This document shows positions 15,066-23,770 of a DNA stretch of 64,000 nt, one piece after another. The position numbers were made by a program, and so were the translations under genes. This DNA comes from Bordetella flabilis (lineage in GTDB: Bacteria > Pseudomonadota > Gammaproteobacteria > Burkholderiales > Burkholderiaceae_B). The notes beneath the pieces are model-generated. The model saw nothing but the letters and a program-made list of their open reading frames with translations. It searched no databases and was not told the origin of the DNA. The stretch is taken from NCBI RefSeq assembly GCF_001676725.1, contig NZ_CP016172.1:2790001-2854000 (forward strand), written 5' to 3'. How positions within the stretch are numbered: position 1 is the stretch's first letter; every line of letters begins with the position of its first letter.

Positions 15066-17084
15066 TCAGGCGTGCGCCGGCGCGTGCCCGGCGATATCCT
15101 TCAGGGGCGGAAGATCTCCATAGCGCTCGCTCAACTGGACGTAGATGCGCTCGATATCCTGCGCCCCGCCGTCCGTGGGAGGCGGCGTCCCCGCCAGCGC
15201 GGCGAACATCTGGTGCTTGACGAAATGGCGCCAACTGACCGGGATGGCGGCCATGATGCGCGTCATGGCGTCATAGCGCGCCGGGGTCCAGACGGCTTCG
15301 AAGCGCGACCGTCCCGGGCCGTAATCGAAATGCGCCAGCGGCCCGCGGTCCGCGACGCGCCGTTCGCGGGTCGCGGCCTCGTCCACGGTCAGGTCCTCGC
15401 GCACGACCACGCCGTAGGCGTCCCGGGCGCGCCCCGGCGATACGAAGCCGCAGCGGACGTCCTCCACGACCTTTTCCACCGGACGGTCATAAGGGTGGCC
15501 GTAACCGCCGCCCGCCGGACCCTGCAGCCGGATGACGTCGCCCGGCGCGCAGTTCACCAAATCGCTGTTGCGCAGTTCCTCCGGCGCGGCGGAATCCGGG
15601 TTCCTGGTAAAGCGCGAGTTGGCGCCCGCCTTGCCGCCTACCACGCCCCAGGCCGCCAGTTCGGAGCGGTTGCGGTTGCGGGCGGTGACCACCCCGTTGG
15701 GCGCGAGCACCTTGAACTCCATGGTCGCGGCATTTCCGCCGCGCAGCCGGCCCGCGCCGCCGGTATCGGGAACCAGGCCGTAGCGGATCACCTCGATGGG
15801 CACTTCGGCTTCATTGATTTCCACGGGCGTGTTCTTCAGGAAGGCGTTGTTGGCTCCGCAGCCCTCGACACCGTCGAAGTCGGGTCCACCGCCCGCGCCG
15901 CCGCCGCACGGTCCGATCGACGACAACACTTGCCGGCCTTCGCGGGTGGCCGTCTTGACGTTCAACAAAGTCGATCCGCCCGCCGGGCATGCGGGCAGGC
16001 GGTCAGGCAGGGCGCGGCTGAAAACGCCGAAGGTGCACGCCTGGATCACGGCGGCCATCAGGCTGCGCATGCCGACGGCGGCAGGCGCGTGCGGATTGAC
16101 GACCGAGCCTTCCGGCAGCATGGCGCGCATGGGCCGCACCGAGCCGGTGTTCAGCACATTGCGCGGCGCCAGCGTGTGCATGACATAGATCAGGCCGACC
16201 GTGATGACCGAATGGTGCCCGTCGCCGCCGGTGGGCACATTCAGCGACGAGGCGACCTGCGGATCGCTGCCGGTGAAGTCCAATTCCAGCTCGTCGCCCT
16301 GCACGCGCAGCGTGATGTGGATGCGGCAGGGATAGCCGCCCACCGTATCCTCGTCGGCGTACTCCGAGAACTCGTACTCGCCGTCGGGGATCTCGCGGAT
16401 CAGGGCACGCGTCTGCTGTTCGGCGTAGTCGAGAATGGCCTCGGCGCCCTGCATGAATTCTTCCACGCCGAAACGGTCGATGATCTCGTGCACCTTGCGC
16501 TCGCCGACATTCAGCGAGGCGATCTGCGCGTTCAGGTCGCCCTGGTTCTGCTCCGGCATGCGCACGTTGACCTGCATGATGCGCAATAGCTTCTCGTCGA
16601 TCACGCCGTCGCGCATCAGCAGCATGGGCGGGATGCGCAGCCCCTCCTGGTGCACCTCCGTGAGCGTGCGCGACAGCGATGCCGGCACGGCTCCGCCCAT
16701 GTCGGTATTGTGGATGTGGCTGCCGACGAAGCACACCAGCGTGCCGTCGCGGAAGACCGGCTTCCACACATGCATGTCGGGCGTATGCGTGGCGACGAAG
16801 CCGCTATAGGGATCGTTGGTCAGGTAGATATCGCCTTCGCGGTAATCGTCGAACATGGCGATGACGCGGCCATAGTCCAGGCCGGTGTACCAGGTCGCGC
16901 CGAAGGTCTTGGGCGAGGCGAAGGTCTTGCCGGCCGGCGTCATCAGCTGGGCGGAGAAGTCCTCCGTTTCCTTGACGAAGGTGGAGTAGGCCGTGCGCAT
17001 CAGCGTGTAGCCCATGGCCTCGGCGGCGGCGGTGCAGTGGTTGGCGAGCACCTGCAGGCGGAAATGGTCCACGGCAGAGGTCAC
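15066..17084 (-). CDS. hyuB: Hydantoinase B/oxoprolinase family subunit
   Basis: A 672-residue cytoplasmic protein of the hydantoinase B/oxoprolinase family, the partner of HyuA in ATP-dependent opening of N-methylhydantoin, 5-oxoproline or related five-membered rings. Typical segments are TAYSTFVKETEDFS near the N-terminus, TNDPYSGFVATHTPDM, GSHIHNTDMGG (metal-site region) and GGGAGGGPDFDG. Length is above the usual 520-600, with about 80 extra residues at the C-terminus. ATG 17084 overlaps the HyuA stop by four bases, so the subunits are made together. The same complex type also includes acetone and acetophenone carboxylases; the lack of a third small subunit argues for hydantoinase. Confidence 0.9.
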   Translation of the reverse strand: MTSAVDHFRLQVLANHCTAAAEAMGYTLMRTAYSTFVKETEDFSAQLMTPAGKTFASPKTFGATWYTGLDYGRVIAMFDDYREGDIYLTNDPYSGFVATHTPDMHVWKPVFRDGTLVCFVGSHIHNTDMGGAVPASLSRTLTEVHQEGLRIPPMLLMRDGVIDEKLLRIMQVNVRMPEQNQGDLNAQIASLNVGERKVHEIIDRFGVEEFMQGAEAILDYAEQQTRALIREIPDGEYEFSEYADEDTVGGYPCRIHITLRVQGDELELDFTGSDPQVASSLNVPTGGDGHHSVITVGLIYVMHTLAPRNVLNTGSVRPMRAMLPEGSVVNPHAPAAVGMRSLMAAVIQACTFGVFSRALPDRLPACPAGGSTLLNVKTATREGRQVLSSIGPCGGGAGGGPDFDGVEGCGANNAFLKNTPVEINEAEVPIEVIRYGLVPDTGGAGRLRGGNAATMEFKVLAPNGVVTARNRNRSELAAWGVVGGKAGANSRFTRNPDSAAPEELRNSDLVNCAPGDVIRLQGPAGGGYGHPYDRPVEKVVEDVRCGFVSPGRARDAYGVVVREDLTVDEAATRERRVADRGPLAHFDYGPGRSRFEAVWTPARYDAMTRIMAAIPVSWRHFVKHQMFAALAGTPPPTDGGAQDIERIYVQLSERYGDLPPLKDIAGHAPAHA

Positions 17085-19132
17085 GACGCGGCTCCTTCGG
17101 AAGTGATGCGCAGGTTGGCGTATTCGTCGACATGGCAGATGTAGTCGCCGGGGATCACGGTGGTGCAGTCGTCCTGGCTGACGATGGCCGGCCCGCTGAA
17201 CCGGTGGCCCGCGCGCAGGGCGGCGCGGCTGTACAGGTTCACGTCGCGCAGGCCGCCGTCCAGCCAGACGCGCACCGCGCGTTCGGGTGCGGGCGTGCCG
17301 GAACGCGGCTCGTGGCGCGGAAAGCGGGGTTTGTCGTTGTTGCCCGAGATCACCACGCGCAGGCTGACGATCTGCACCGGCGCGCGTTCGTCGGCATGGC
17401 CGTACAGGCGGCGATGCATGTCGTGGAACGCCAGGCCGACCGCCCGGACGTCGCCCGCGTCTACGTGGGCGGGATCCAGTACGGTATCGATTTCATAGGA
17501 CTGGCCGCGATAGCGCATTTCCGCCGAATACACGAATTCCGCTCCGTCGATATGGCCCTGCTCGTGCGTCAGCCACTGTTCCGCACGCTTCCGCAACGCG
17601 GCGAACTCGTCGCGTACCGTCTGCAGGTTGGCGGGCGCCAGGTCGGTGTACACGGTCTTGAGGAAATCGCTCTTCAAGTCGGCGATGAGGCCGCCCAGCG
17701 CGCTGAGTGTGCCGGGCGAGGGCGGAACGACGATTTCCTTCACCTTGAGCTCGCGCGCCAGGAAGCAGCCCAGCATGGGGCCCGCGCCGCCGAAGGCCAG
17801 CACGGCGTATTCGCGCGGGTCGATGCCGTAGCGCGATACCAGGCCGCTGACTTCCGTGTACATGCCGGATACGGCGATCTGGATGATGGCCTCGGCGGTC
17901 TCTTCGATGCCGCGGCCCAATTGCCGGGCCAGTTCACCGACCACCTTGCGCGATGCGGCGGCGTCCACTGCCACGGCCTGGTATCCCAGGTCGGAGTGGC
18001 CCACCAGGCCGCAGCAGACGAAGGCGTCGGTGATCGTGGCGCGCGTCCCGCCACGGCTGTAGCAGGCCGGCCCGGGCCGCGAGCCCGCGCTTTCCGGTCC
18101 GACCTTGAGTACGCCCAGCGGGTCCACCCAGGCGATGGAGCCGCCCCCTTCGCCGACCGACGACACCGACACGGAAGGGATGTAGATCTGGAAGTCGCCG
18201 ATCAGTTCGCCCACGCCGTATTGCGGCTTGCCGTCGATGATGACGGCGATGTCGGCGCTGGTGCCGCCTATGTCCAGGCTGAGGCAGCGCGGAATGCCGG
18301 CGGTGGCGGCGACGTGGCTGGCGCCGATGACCCCCGCCGCGGTGCCGGACAGGATCATCTGCACGCAGTCGCGCTTGCCCTGTTCGGCGGTCATGACGCC
18401 GCCGTTGGACTTGGTCAGCCGCGGCTCGGGCCGCACCCCGGCGTCCTTCAGCGCCTTTTGCAGTGAACCCAGGTAGTGTTCGACGCGGGGTTGCACATAA
18501 CCGCCGATGACCGCGGTGATGGTGCGTTCGTATTCGCGGATGATGGGCCAGGTTTCGCTGGAGCAGGAGACGGGCATGCCGGGCGCCAGCGTCTCGATGA
18601 TTTCCTTTGCGCGCAATTCATGGGCAGGATTGCGGTAGGCGTGCAGCAGCGAGATGACGATGCCTTCGGCGCCGGCCGCGCGCGCCTGCTCGACGGCACG
18701 CTGGACGCTGGCCTCGTCCAGGGGCTTGCGCACCGTGCCATCCGGCGCCATGCGCTCCGCAATGCCGAACACCATGCTGCGCTTGACGAGCGGCTCCGGA
18801 CGGCGCGAAAGCAGGTGATACATGTCCGGGGTCTTCAGGCGCGCGAGTTCCAGCACGTCGCAGAAGTTCTCGGTGGCGAAGAGGGCCAGCTTCAGGCCCT
18901 TGCGCTGGATGACGGTGTTGATGCCCACCGTCGTGCCGTGGGTGAAATAGCTGATCTGTTCCGGCCGGATGCCGTAGCGTTCAGCCAGCATGCGGACGCC
19001 GGCGATGACTTCCTCGCCGGGCGCATCCGGGCGCGAGAAAACCTTCAGGCTTTTGATGTCGCCGGTGTCGTCGTCGAAGACCGCGAAATCCGTGAATGAG
19101 CCGCCGATGTCGACCCCGACCCTGTACGCCAT
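17081..19132 (-). CDS. hyuA: Hydantoinase A/oxoprolinase family subunit
   Basis: A 683-residue ATP-binding subunit with the actin-like ATPase fold. The N-terminal phosphate loop is GVDIGGSFTDFAV (residues 6-18) and the second phosphate motif is LSLDIGGTSADIAV. THGTTVGINTVIQR is the Hydant_A_N signature. It energises ring opening by phosphorylation of the amide carbonyl with HyuB. The gene begins the operon hyuA-hyuB-oxidoreductase-Bug and is divergent from the IclR gene, with three regularly spaced half-sites between them. The ribosome binding site (GGGGGCACC) is weak. Substrates for close homologues range from N-methylhydantoin to isophthalamate-like amides, so specificity is open. Confidence 0.92.
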   Translation of the reverse strand: MAYRVGVDIGGSFTDFAVFDDDTGDIKSLKVFSRPDAPGEEVIAGVRMLAERYGIRPEQISYFTHGTTVGINTVIQRKGLKLALFATENFCDVLELARLKTPDMYHLLSRRPEPLVKRSMVFGIAERMAPDGTVRKPLDEASVQRAVEQARAAGAEGIVISLLHAYRNPAHELRAKEIIETLAPGMPVSCSSETWPIIREYERTITAVIGGYVQPRVEHYLGSLQKALKDAGVRPEPRLTKSNGGVMTAEQGKRDCVQMILSGTAAGVIGASHVAATAGIPRCLSLDIGGTSADIAVIIDGKPQYGVGELIGDFQIYIPSVSVSSVGEGGGSIAWVDPLGVLKVGPESAGSRPGPACYSRGGTRATITDAFVCCGLVGHSDLGYQAVAVDAAASRKVVGELARQLGRGIEETAEAIIQIAVSGMYTEVSGLVSRYGIDPREYAVLAFGGAGPMLGCFLARELKVKEIVVPPSPGTLSALGGLIADLKSDFLKTVYTDLAPANLQTVRDEFAALRKRAEQWLTHEQGHIDGAEFVYSAEMRYRGQSYEIDTVLDPAHVDAGDVRAVGLAFHDMHRRLYGHADERAPVQIVSLRVVISGNNDKPRFPRHEPRSGTPAPERAVRVWLDGGLRDVNLYSRAALRAGHRFSGPAIVSQDDCTTVIPGDYICHVDEYANLRITSEGAAS

Positions 19133-19199
19133 GGTGCCCCCGATGCTGTCCTGCGGTGTTGGCGATCTGCTTGCGCACCACGTTGAAGCCGGCTACAAT

Positions 19200-19224
19200 G
19201 TTCACTAGATGAACAAATAGTTCA
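19200..19224. promoter_or_regulatory. Triple half-site GTTCA-N5-TGAAC-N5-GTTCA, candidate IclR operator
   Basis: Three half-sites lie with 10-base centre spacing at 19200-19204, 19210-19214 and 19220-19224, forming two overlapping perfect dyads (CTAGA and AAATA as spacers). The last ends 12 bases before the IclR start codon and the first is 68 bases upstream of hyuA. Three 10-bp-spaced repeats are known from operators of IclR-family proteins such as PcaU. Confidence 0.6.
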
Positions 19225-19236
19225 CGTGGTGGTCAA

Positions 19237-19884
19237 ATGAATGATAATAGGTCGGTACAGCGGTGTCTAGCGGTCCTGCGGGGTTTTCGTGGGGGCCCCG
19301 GGCAATCCCTAACCGGCCTGGCGAAGTCCGTGGGACTCTCGCACTCCACCGTGCTGCGCTTCCTGACCACGCTGGAAAGCGAAGGCTATGTGCGCAAGGA
19401 AGGGACGCTCTGGTCCCTGACTCCCCAGTTGCTGGAGATCGGCTTCGCCGCGCTCGCGAATACGGGCGTGAACGAATTCATCCAGGCGTCGCTGCAAACG
19501 CTCGCGGACAAATGCGCGGGCACGGTGAATATCGGCGAACGCGGCAGGGAAGAGGTGATCATCATCGCCCGGGCCAGCGCCGAATCCGAACGGCGCAAGA
19601 TCCTGGTCGTCAACCTGCGTGTCGGCAGCTCGTTGCCGCGGGAAAGCGCCTTGTATTCGGCGCTCGACCTGCCCGAGGACCAATGGTCCATCGCCCGGTA
19701 TCCGGACCGCAAGGTCACGACTGTGGGGATTCCCTTGTTCACGGGCCCGGTACGCAGCCTGTCGCTCGGGCTATCGGTGAACGACGACGACTACGGGACG
19801 GCGCGGCTGGAGGGCGAACTGCTGCCCTTGCTGCGCGCGGAGCGGGACCAGATACGTCGCCTGATGCGCCTGGGCGAAGTGTAG
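19237..19884 (+). CDS. IclR-family regulator, shortened effector domain
   Basis: A 215-residue regulator. The N-terminal winged helix-turn-helix (about residues 3-65) carries LTGLAKSVGLSHSTVLRFLTTLESEGYV. The effector domain begins normally (TVNIGERGREEVIIIARA) but is short: after GSSLPRESALYSALDLPED it runs almost at once into KVTTVGIPLFTG and ends with SLSLGLSVNDDD. Typical members have about 250-270 residues, so roughly 35-40 residues of the helical part of the GAF-like domain are missing. The frame is intact. The start ATG 19237 has only a weak GGTGG upstream. It is divergent from hyuA and very probably its regulator. Confidence 0.88.
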   Translation: MNDNRSVQRCLAVLRGFRGGPGQSLTGLAKSVGLSHSTVLRFLTTLESEGYVRKEGTLWSLTPQLLEIGFAALANTGVNEFIQASLQTLADKCAGTVNIGERGREEVIIIARASAESERRKILVVNLRVGSSLPRESALYSALDLPEDQWSIARYPDRKVTTVGIPLFTGPVRSLSLGLSVNDDDYGTARLEGELLPLLRAERDQIRRLMRLGEV

Positions 19885-19939
19885 GGAGCGGGCCCCGTCG
19901 CACCGCCTTGCTCACGCCGCGCCTCGTCGTGGCTCCATA

Positions 19940-20908
19940 TCAATAGGGATGAAAGCACGCCACGGATCGCCCATTGGCGCCGCCCGCTTCGAGCGGCGGA
20001 ACGCGCGCGGAACAATCCGCCTGGGCCGACGGACAGCGGGGATGGAAGGTGCAGCCCACGGGCAGCTTGGTCGCCGAGGGAATCTCGCCGGTGATCCTGG
20101 CCAGGGCAATACGGGCACGCGGGTCCGGCACCGGCGAGGAGTCGCGCAGCACCCGGGAATACGGATGGCACGGCGCATCCAGTACCTGGCGGGTAGGGCC
20201 GTGTTCGATGATGCGGCCCAGGTACATCACGCAGACCGTGTCGCAGAAGTGGCGGACCACTCCCAGATCGTGCGAAACGAACACGAAGGACAGGCCCCGT
20301 TCGCGCTTGAGCCGGTCCAGCAGTTGCAGGATCTGCGCCTGTACCGAGACATCCAGCGCGGACACCGGTTCGTCGGCGACGATCAGTTCGGGGTCCAGGA
20401 CCAGCGCGCGGGCGATGCCGATGCGCTGGCGCTGTCCGCCGGAGAACTCGTGCGGATAGCGGTCCAGGGCGGACAGCGGCAGGCCGACTTCCTGCAGCGT
20501 GCCGGCCACCTTGGCGTCGATGCGCGCGGCGTCGCCCAGGCCGTGCACGCGCAGCGGCTCGGCCAGCGTCTGGCGCACGGTGCGGCGCGGGTTCAGCGAC
20601 GCGTACGGGTCCTGGAATACGATCTGGATCCGTTGGCGCAGCGCCCGCATTTGCGCCGCGCCGGCGGCATGCAGGTCCTGCCCGTCGAAGCGGATGCTGC
20701 CTTCGTCCGGATCGATCAGGCGCAGCAGCAGGCGCGCCACGGTGGATTTGCCACAGCCGGATTCCCCCACCAGCCCCAGGGACTGGCCGGGCGCGACGTC
20801 GAACGACACGTCGTTGACGGCCCGCACGATCTGTTTGCGGCCGCCCAGCCAGCCGCCGCCGCTTTCGAATCGCTTGACCAGATTGCGTACTTGCAGAAGC
20901 GCGCTCAT
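19940..20908 (-). CDS. Oligopeptide-type ABC transporter ATP-binding protein, DppF/OppF-type
   Basis: A 322-residue ATPase. It has Walker A GESGCGKS, a Q-loop in FQDPYASLNP, signature FSGGQRQR, Walker B in LIVADEP and the H-loop VSHDLGVV. The C-terminal oligopeptide/dipeptide transporter domain contains the cysteine-bearing CTFHPRCPSA segment. The start ATG 20908 overlaps the stop of the DppD-type gene by four bases. It is the last gene of the eight-gene operon and works as a heterodimer with the DppD-type ATPase to power import of a peptide-like or opine-like amino-acid derivative. Confidence 0.94.
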   Translation of the reverse strand: MSALLQVRNLVKRFESGGGWLGGRKQIVRAVNDVSFDVAPGQSLGLVGESGCGKSTVARLLLRLIDPDEGSIRFDGQDLHAAGAAQMRALRQRIQIVFQDPYASLNPRRTVRQTLAEPLRVHGLGDAARIDAKVAGTLQEVGLPLSALDRYPHEFSGGQRQRIGIARALVLDPELIVADEPVSALDVSVQAQILQLLDRLKRERGLSFVFVSHDLGVVRHFCDTVCVMYLGRIIEHGPTRQVLDAPCHPYSRVLRDSSPVPDPRARIALARITGEIPSATKLPVGCTFHPRCPSAQADCSARVPPLEAGGANGRSVACFHPY

Positions 20909-21963
20909 GCCTGTTCCTCGCTGGGTTCCGTGCGCACCAGGCATCGAACCTGGTGGCCCGCGCCGATGGGCTTCAATGCCGGCGCTTGCGTTTCGCAGCG
21001 CGCCTGGCGCAAGGGGCACCGCGACACGTAGGCGCAGCCGGTGTGTACGGCCGTGATGGGCGGGACGCTGCCCGCGATGGGCTCCAGCACGGCGGTATCG
21101 GTATCCACGCGCGGCATGGCGCGCAGCAGGGCCTGCGTATAGGGATGGGTGGGCCGCGCGAACAGGGTCTGCACATCGGCGGTCTCGATGATCTGCCCCG
21201 CGTACATCACCGCGACACGGTCGGCGATCTGCGCCACCACGCCCAGGTTGTGCGTGATGAAGACCACGCTCATGCCGCGCGCCGTCTTCAGGTCCGCGAG
21301 CAGCGTCAGTATCTGCGCCTGGATGGTGACGTCCAGCGCCGTGGTGGGTTCGTCGGCCAGCAGGACCTTGGGCTTGCAGGCCAGGGCCATGGCGATCATG
21401 ACGCGCTGGCGCATGCCGCCGGAGAACTGGTGCGGGTAATCGCCATAGCGGCTCGCCGCGGCGGGAATCCGGACCTCTTCAAGCGCCTCCAGGGCCAGCT
21501 TGCGCGCCTCGCGCCACGGCAGCCCGCGATGCTGCCGTATGGCTTCGGCGATCTGGTCGCCCACCGTCATGGTGGGGTTGAGCGAGGTCATGGGCTCCTG
21601 GAAGATCATCGCGATGGCATCGCCGCGCAATCGGGCCATGTGCTTTTCCGGCAGCGTGGCCAGGTCGACGCCTTCCAGCAGGACCTGCCCGCCGCCATGG
21701 CGCGCGCCGGCCTGCGGCAGCAGGCGCAGCACGGAAAGCGCCATGACGCTCTTGCCGCTGCCTGACTCGCCGACGACGGCCAGCGTTTCGTTGCGCGAGA
21801 CCGAAAGCGATACGTCGCGCACGGCGGCGTGCCAGGCGCCGCCGATGCGGAATTCGGTACGCAGCCCGCGCAGTTCCAGCACGGGGGCCTCCGGGCGCAG
21901 GCGGGCGTCCATCGGCGCGTGCGTGTTCACGGCCGTTTCCTTGGCAGGTTCGAGCAGGTTCAT
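20905..21963 (-). CDS. Oligopeptide-type ABC transporter ATP-binding protein, DppD/OppD-type
   Basis: A 352-residue ATPase with Walker A GESGSGKS (about residues 65-72), [10 protein letters not shown], signature FSGGMRQR, Walker B in VLLADEP and the H-loop ITHNLGVV. The C-terminal oligopeptide domain shows the cysteine pattern [14 protein letters not shown]. An N-terminal extension of about 25 residues precedes the ABC domain. ATG 21963 has GGAG five bases upstream and overlaps the permease stop by four bases (21960-21963). It pairs with the DppF-type protein. Confidence 0.94.
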   Translation of the reverse strand: MNLLEPAKETAVNTHAPMDARLRPEAPVLELRGLRTEFRIGGAWHAAVRDVSLSVSRNETLAVVGESGSGKSVMALSVLRLLPQAGARHGGGQVLLEGVDLATLPEKHMARLRGDAIAMIFQEPMTSLNPTMTVGDQIAEAIRQHRGLPWREARKLALEALEEVRIPAAASRYGDYPHQFSGGMRQRVMIAMALACKPKVLLADEPTTALDVTIQAQILTLLADLKTARGMSVVFITHNLGVVAQIADRVAVMYAGQIIETADVQTLFARPTHPYTQALLRAMPRVDTDTAVLEPIAGSVPPITAVHTGCAYVSRCPLRQARCETQAPALKPIGAGHQVRCLVRTEPSEEQA

Positions 21964-22832
21964 CCGCGCTCCGATCTCAGCTTGGGATCTATGGCATCGC
22001 GCAGGGCGTCGCCCAGCAGGTTCAACGCCAGGACGGTCAGCAGGATGGCGATGCTGGGAAACACCGTGAGCCACCACGCATCGAGGATATTCTCGAAGCC
22101 TTCGCGTATCATCCCGCCCCAGGTCGCCGCCGGCGGCGGCACGCCCAGGCCGATGAAGCTCAGCGAGGCCTCGGTACGGATGGCCGAGGCCATCCAGAGG
22201 GAGCCCAGCACCACCACGTCGGAGATCATGTTGGGCAGGATGTGCACCCCCATCAGCCGCAGCGGCCCATAGCCCAGCGCCCGCCCGGCCTCCACGAAGT
22301 CGCGCTGCTTCAGGGCGATGGTGGGCGCGCGCGCCACCCGGACGAAGGGCGCGATCTCGGTGATGGCGATGGCGATGATCAGGTTCTCCAGGCTGGCGCC
22401 CAGCATGGCCGCGACCATCAGGCCCAGCAGCAGCGTGGGAAAGGACAGCAGCACGTCGACCAGTCCCATGATGAACTGGTCCACCATCCCGCCCACATAG
22501 CCGGCCAGGATGCCCAGCGAGGCGCCGATGCACATGGCGATCAGGATGGCTACGAAGCCGACCAGCAGCGAGACGCGGGCGCCGTAGATCAGGCGCGACA
22601 GCACGTCGCGGCCGTAGCTGTCCGTGCCCAGCCAGAACTGCGCCGATGGCGGATCCAGCCGATACGCGATGTTCTGCAGCAGCGGGTCGTGGGGCGCGAT
22701 CCACGGGGCCAGCACGGCGACCAGCGCGATGAACAGCAGCAGGCCCAGGCCGACCCAGGACAGCCGGTTCCGGCTCAGGGCCTGCCACAAGGCGTTGGGC
22801 GCGGCGGCGGCGGGGGCAATGACGGCGCTCAT
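21960..22832 (-). CDS. Oligopeptide-type ABC transporter permease, DppC/OppC-type
   Basis: A 290-residue inner-membrane protein. It has an N-terminal OppC_N segment (residues about 15-65), the LGTDSYGRDVLSRLIYGAR signature of DppC/OppC permeases, and an EAA-type loop in FVEAGRALGYGPLRLMGVHILPN. About six membrane spans are visible. The start ATG 22832 overlaps the stop of the DppB-type permease gene by four bases. Together they form the channel of the peptide/opine-type importer. Confidence 0.94.
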   Translation of the reverse strand: MSAVIAPAAAAPNALWQALSRNRLSWVGLGLLLFIALVAVLAPWIAPHDPLLQNIAYRLDPPSAQFWLGTDSYGRDVLSRLIYGARVSLLVGFVAILIAMCIGASLGILAGYVGGMVDQFIMGLVDVLLSFPTLLLGLMVAAMLGASLENLIIAIAITEIAPFVRVARAPTIALKQRDFVEAGRALGYGPLRLMGVHILPNMISDVVVLGSLWMASAIRTEASLSFIGLGVPPPAATWGGMIREGFENILDAWWLTVFPSIAILLTVLALNLLGDALRDAIDPKLRSERG

Positions 22833-23770
22833 TTGTATTTCACCCGGGGATCGACCAGCCCGTAGACGAGGTCGGTGAGAAGATTGACGACGATCACGCA
22901 CGCCGCGAACACCACCATCAGGCCTTGCAGCAAGGTGTAGTCGCGCGCGTTCAGCGCGCCCAGGATCAGCTTGCCCAGGCCCGGACGGTTGAAGACGATT
23001 TCGGTCAGCACCGAGTTGCCGATCAGCGTGCCGAAGTACAGGCCCACCACCGTCACGATCGGGATCAAGGCGTTGCGCAGGCCATGTCGCACCACCAGCC
23101 GCAAGGGCCGCACGCCCTTGGCGCGGGCGGTGCGTACATAGTCCTCGCCCATCACGCCCAGCATGGATGAGCGCGTGACCCGCATCACGTAGGCCGTCAT
23201 GATTAGGCCCAGGTTGAACGCCGGCAGGGCCAGGCCGCGCAGCTGGGCGGTCCAGTCCCCGGACGTGGTGCTGCCGATCACCGGAAACCAGCGCAGCTCG
23301 ATGGCGAAGACCAGCAGCATCAGGATGGCGGACACGAAGGCGGGAAAGGACAGTCCCGTCAGCGACAACACGCGGCCCAGGTAGTCCGGCCAGCTGTTGC
23401 GGCGCAGGGCCGCCCACATGCCCAGCGGCAGCCCGAACAGGACGCCGATACAGATGGAGGCGGCTGTCAGTTGCAGCGTCCAGGGCAGCACCAGCGCGAC
23501 TTCCTGCAGCACCGTGCGGCCGCTGGCCATCGACACGCCCAGGTTGCCGGTCAGCATGTCGCCAAGGAAGTGCAGGTACTGCACGTGCACGGGCAGGTCC
23601 AGGCCCAGCCGGGCCCGCAGCGCCGCCAGGGCCGGTGCGCTGGCCTGGTCCCCCAGCATGACGGCGGCCGGGTCGCCGGGCACCAGGCGCACGAGGACGA
23701 ACACGGCCGTCAGCATGGCCAGCAAGGTCGGGATGGCCAGCAGCAGGCGCTTGATGGCGTAGCGCGTCAT
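22829..23770 (-). CDS. Oligopeptide-type ABC transporter permease, DppB/OppB-type
   Basis: A 313-residue inner-membrane protein starting MTRYAIKRLLLAIPTLLAM, the usual DppB opening helix. VRLVPGDPA follows at about residue 27, and the EAA loop is YVRTARAKGVRPLRLVVRHGLRN. It ends DLVYGLVDPRVKYK, the typical C-terminus. ATG 23770 overlaps the stop of the flavoprotein gene by four bases, linking uptake and oxidation in one message. Its binding protein is probably the OppA-type product of 28757-30319. Confidence 0.94.
   Translation of the reverse strand: MTRYAIKRLLLAIPTLLAMLTAVFVLVRLVPGDPAAVMLGDQASAPALAALRARLGLDLPVHVQYLHFLGDMLTGNLGVSMASGRTVLQEVALVLPWTLQLTAASICIGVLFGLPLGMWAALRRNSWPDYLGRVLSLTGLSFPAFVSAILMLLVFAIELRWFPVIGSTTSGDWTAQLRGLALPAFNLGLIMTAYVMRVTRSSMLGVMGEDYVRTARAKGVRPLRLVVRHGLRNALIPIVTVVGLYFGTLIGNSVLTEIVFNRPGLGKLILGALNARDYTLLQGLMVVFAACVIVVNLLTDLVYGLVDPRVKYK

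Noticed and set aside
13711..18466. Long plus-strand frames across the hydantoinase operon
   Set aside because: They mirror hyuA, hyuB and the oxidoreductase on the minus strand, whose family motifs are unambiguous.
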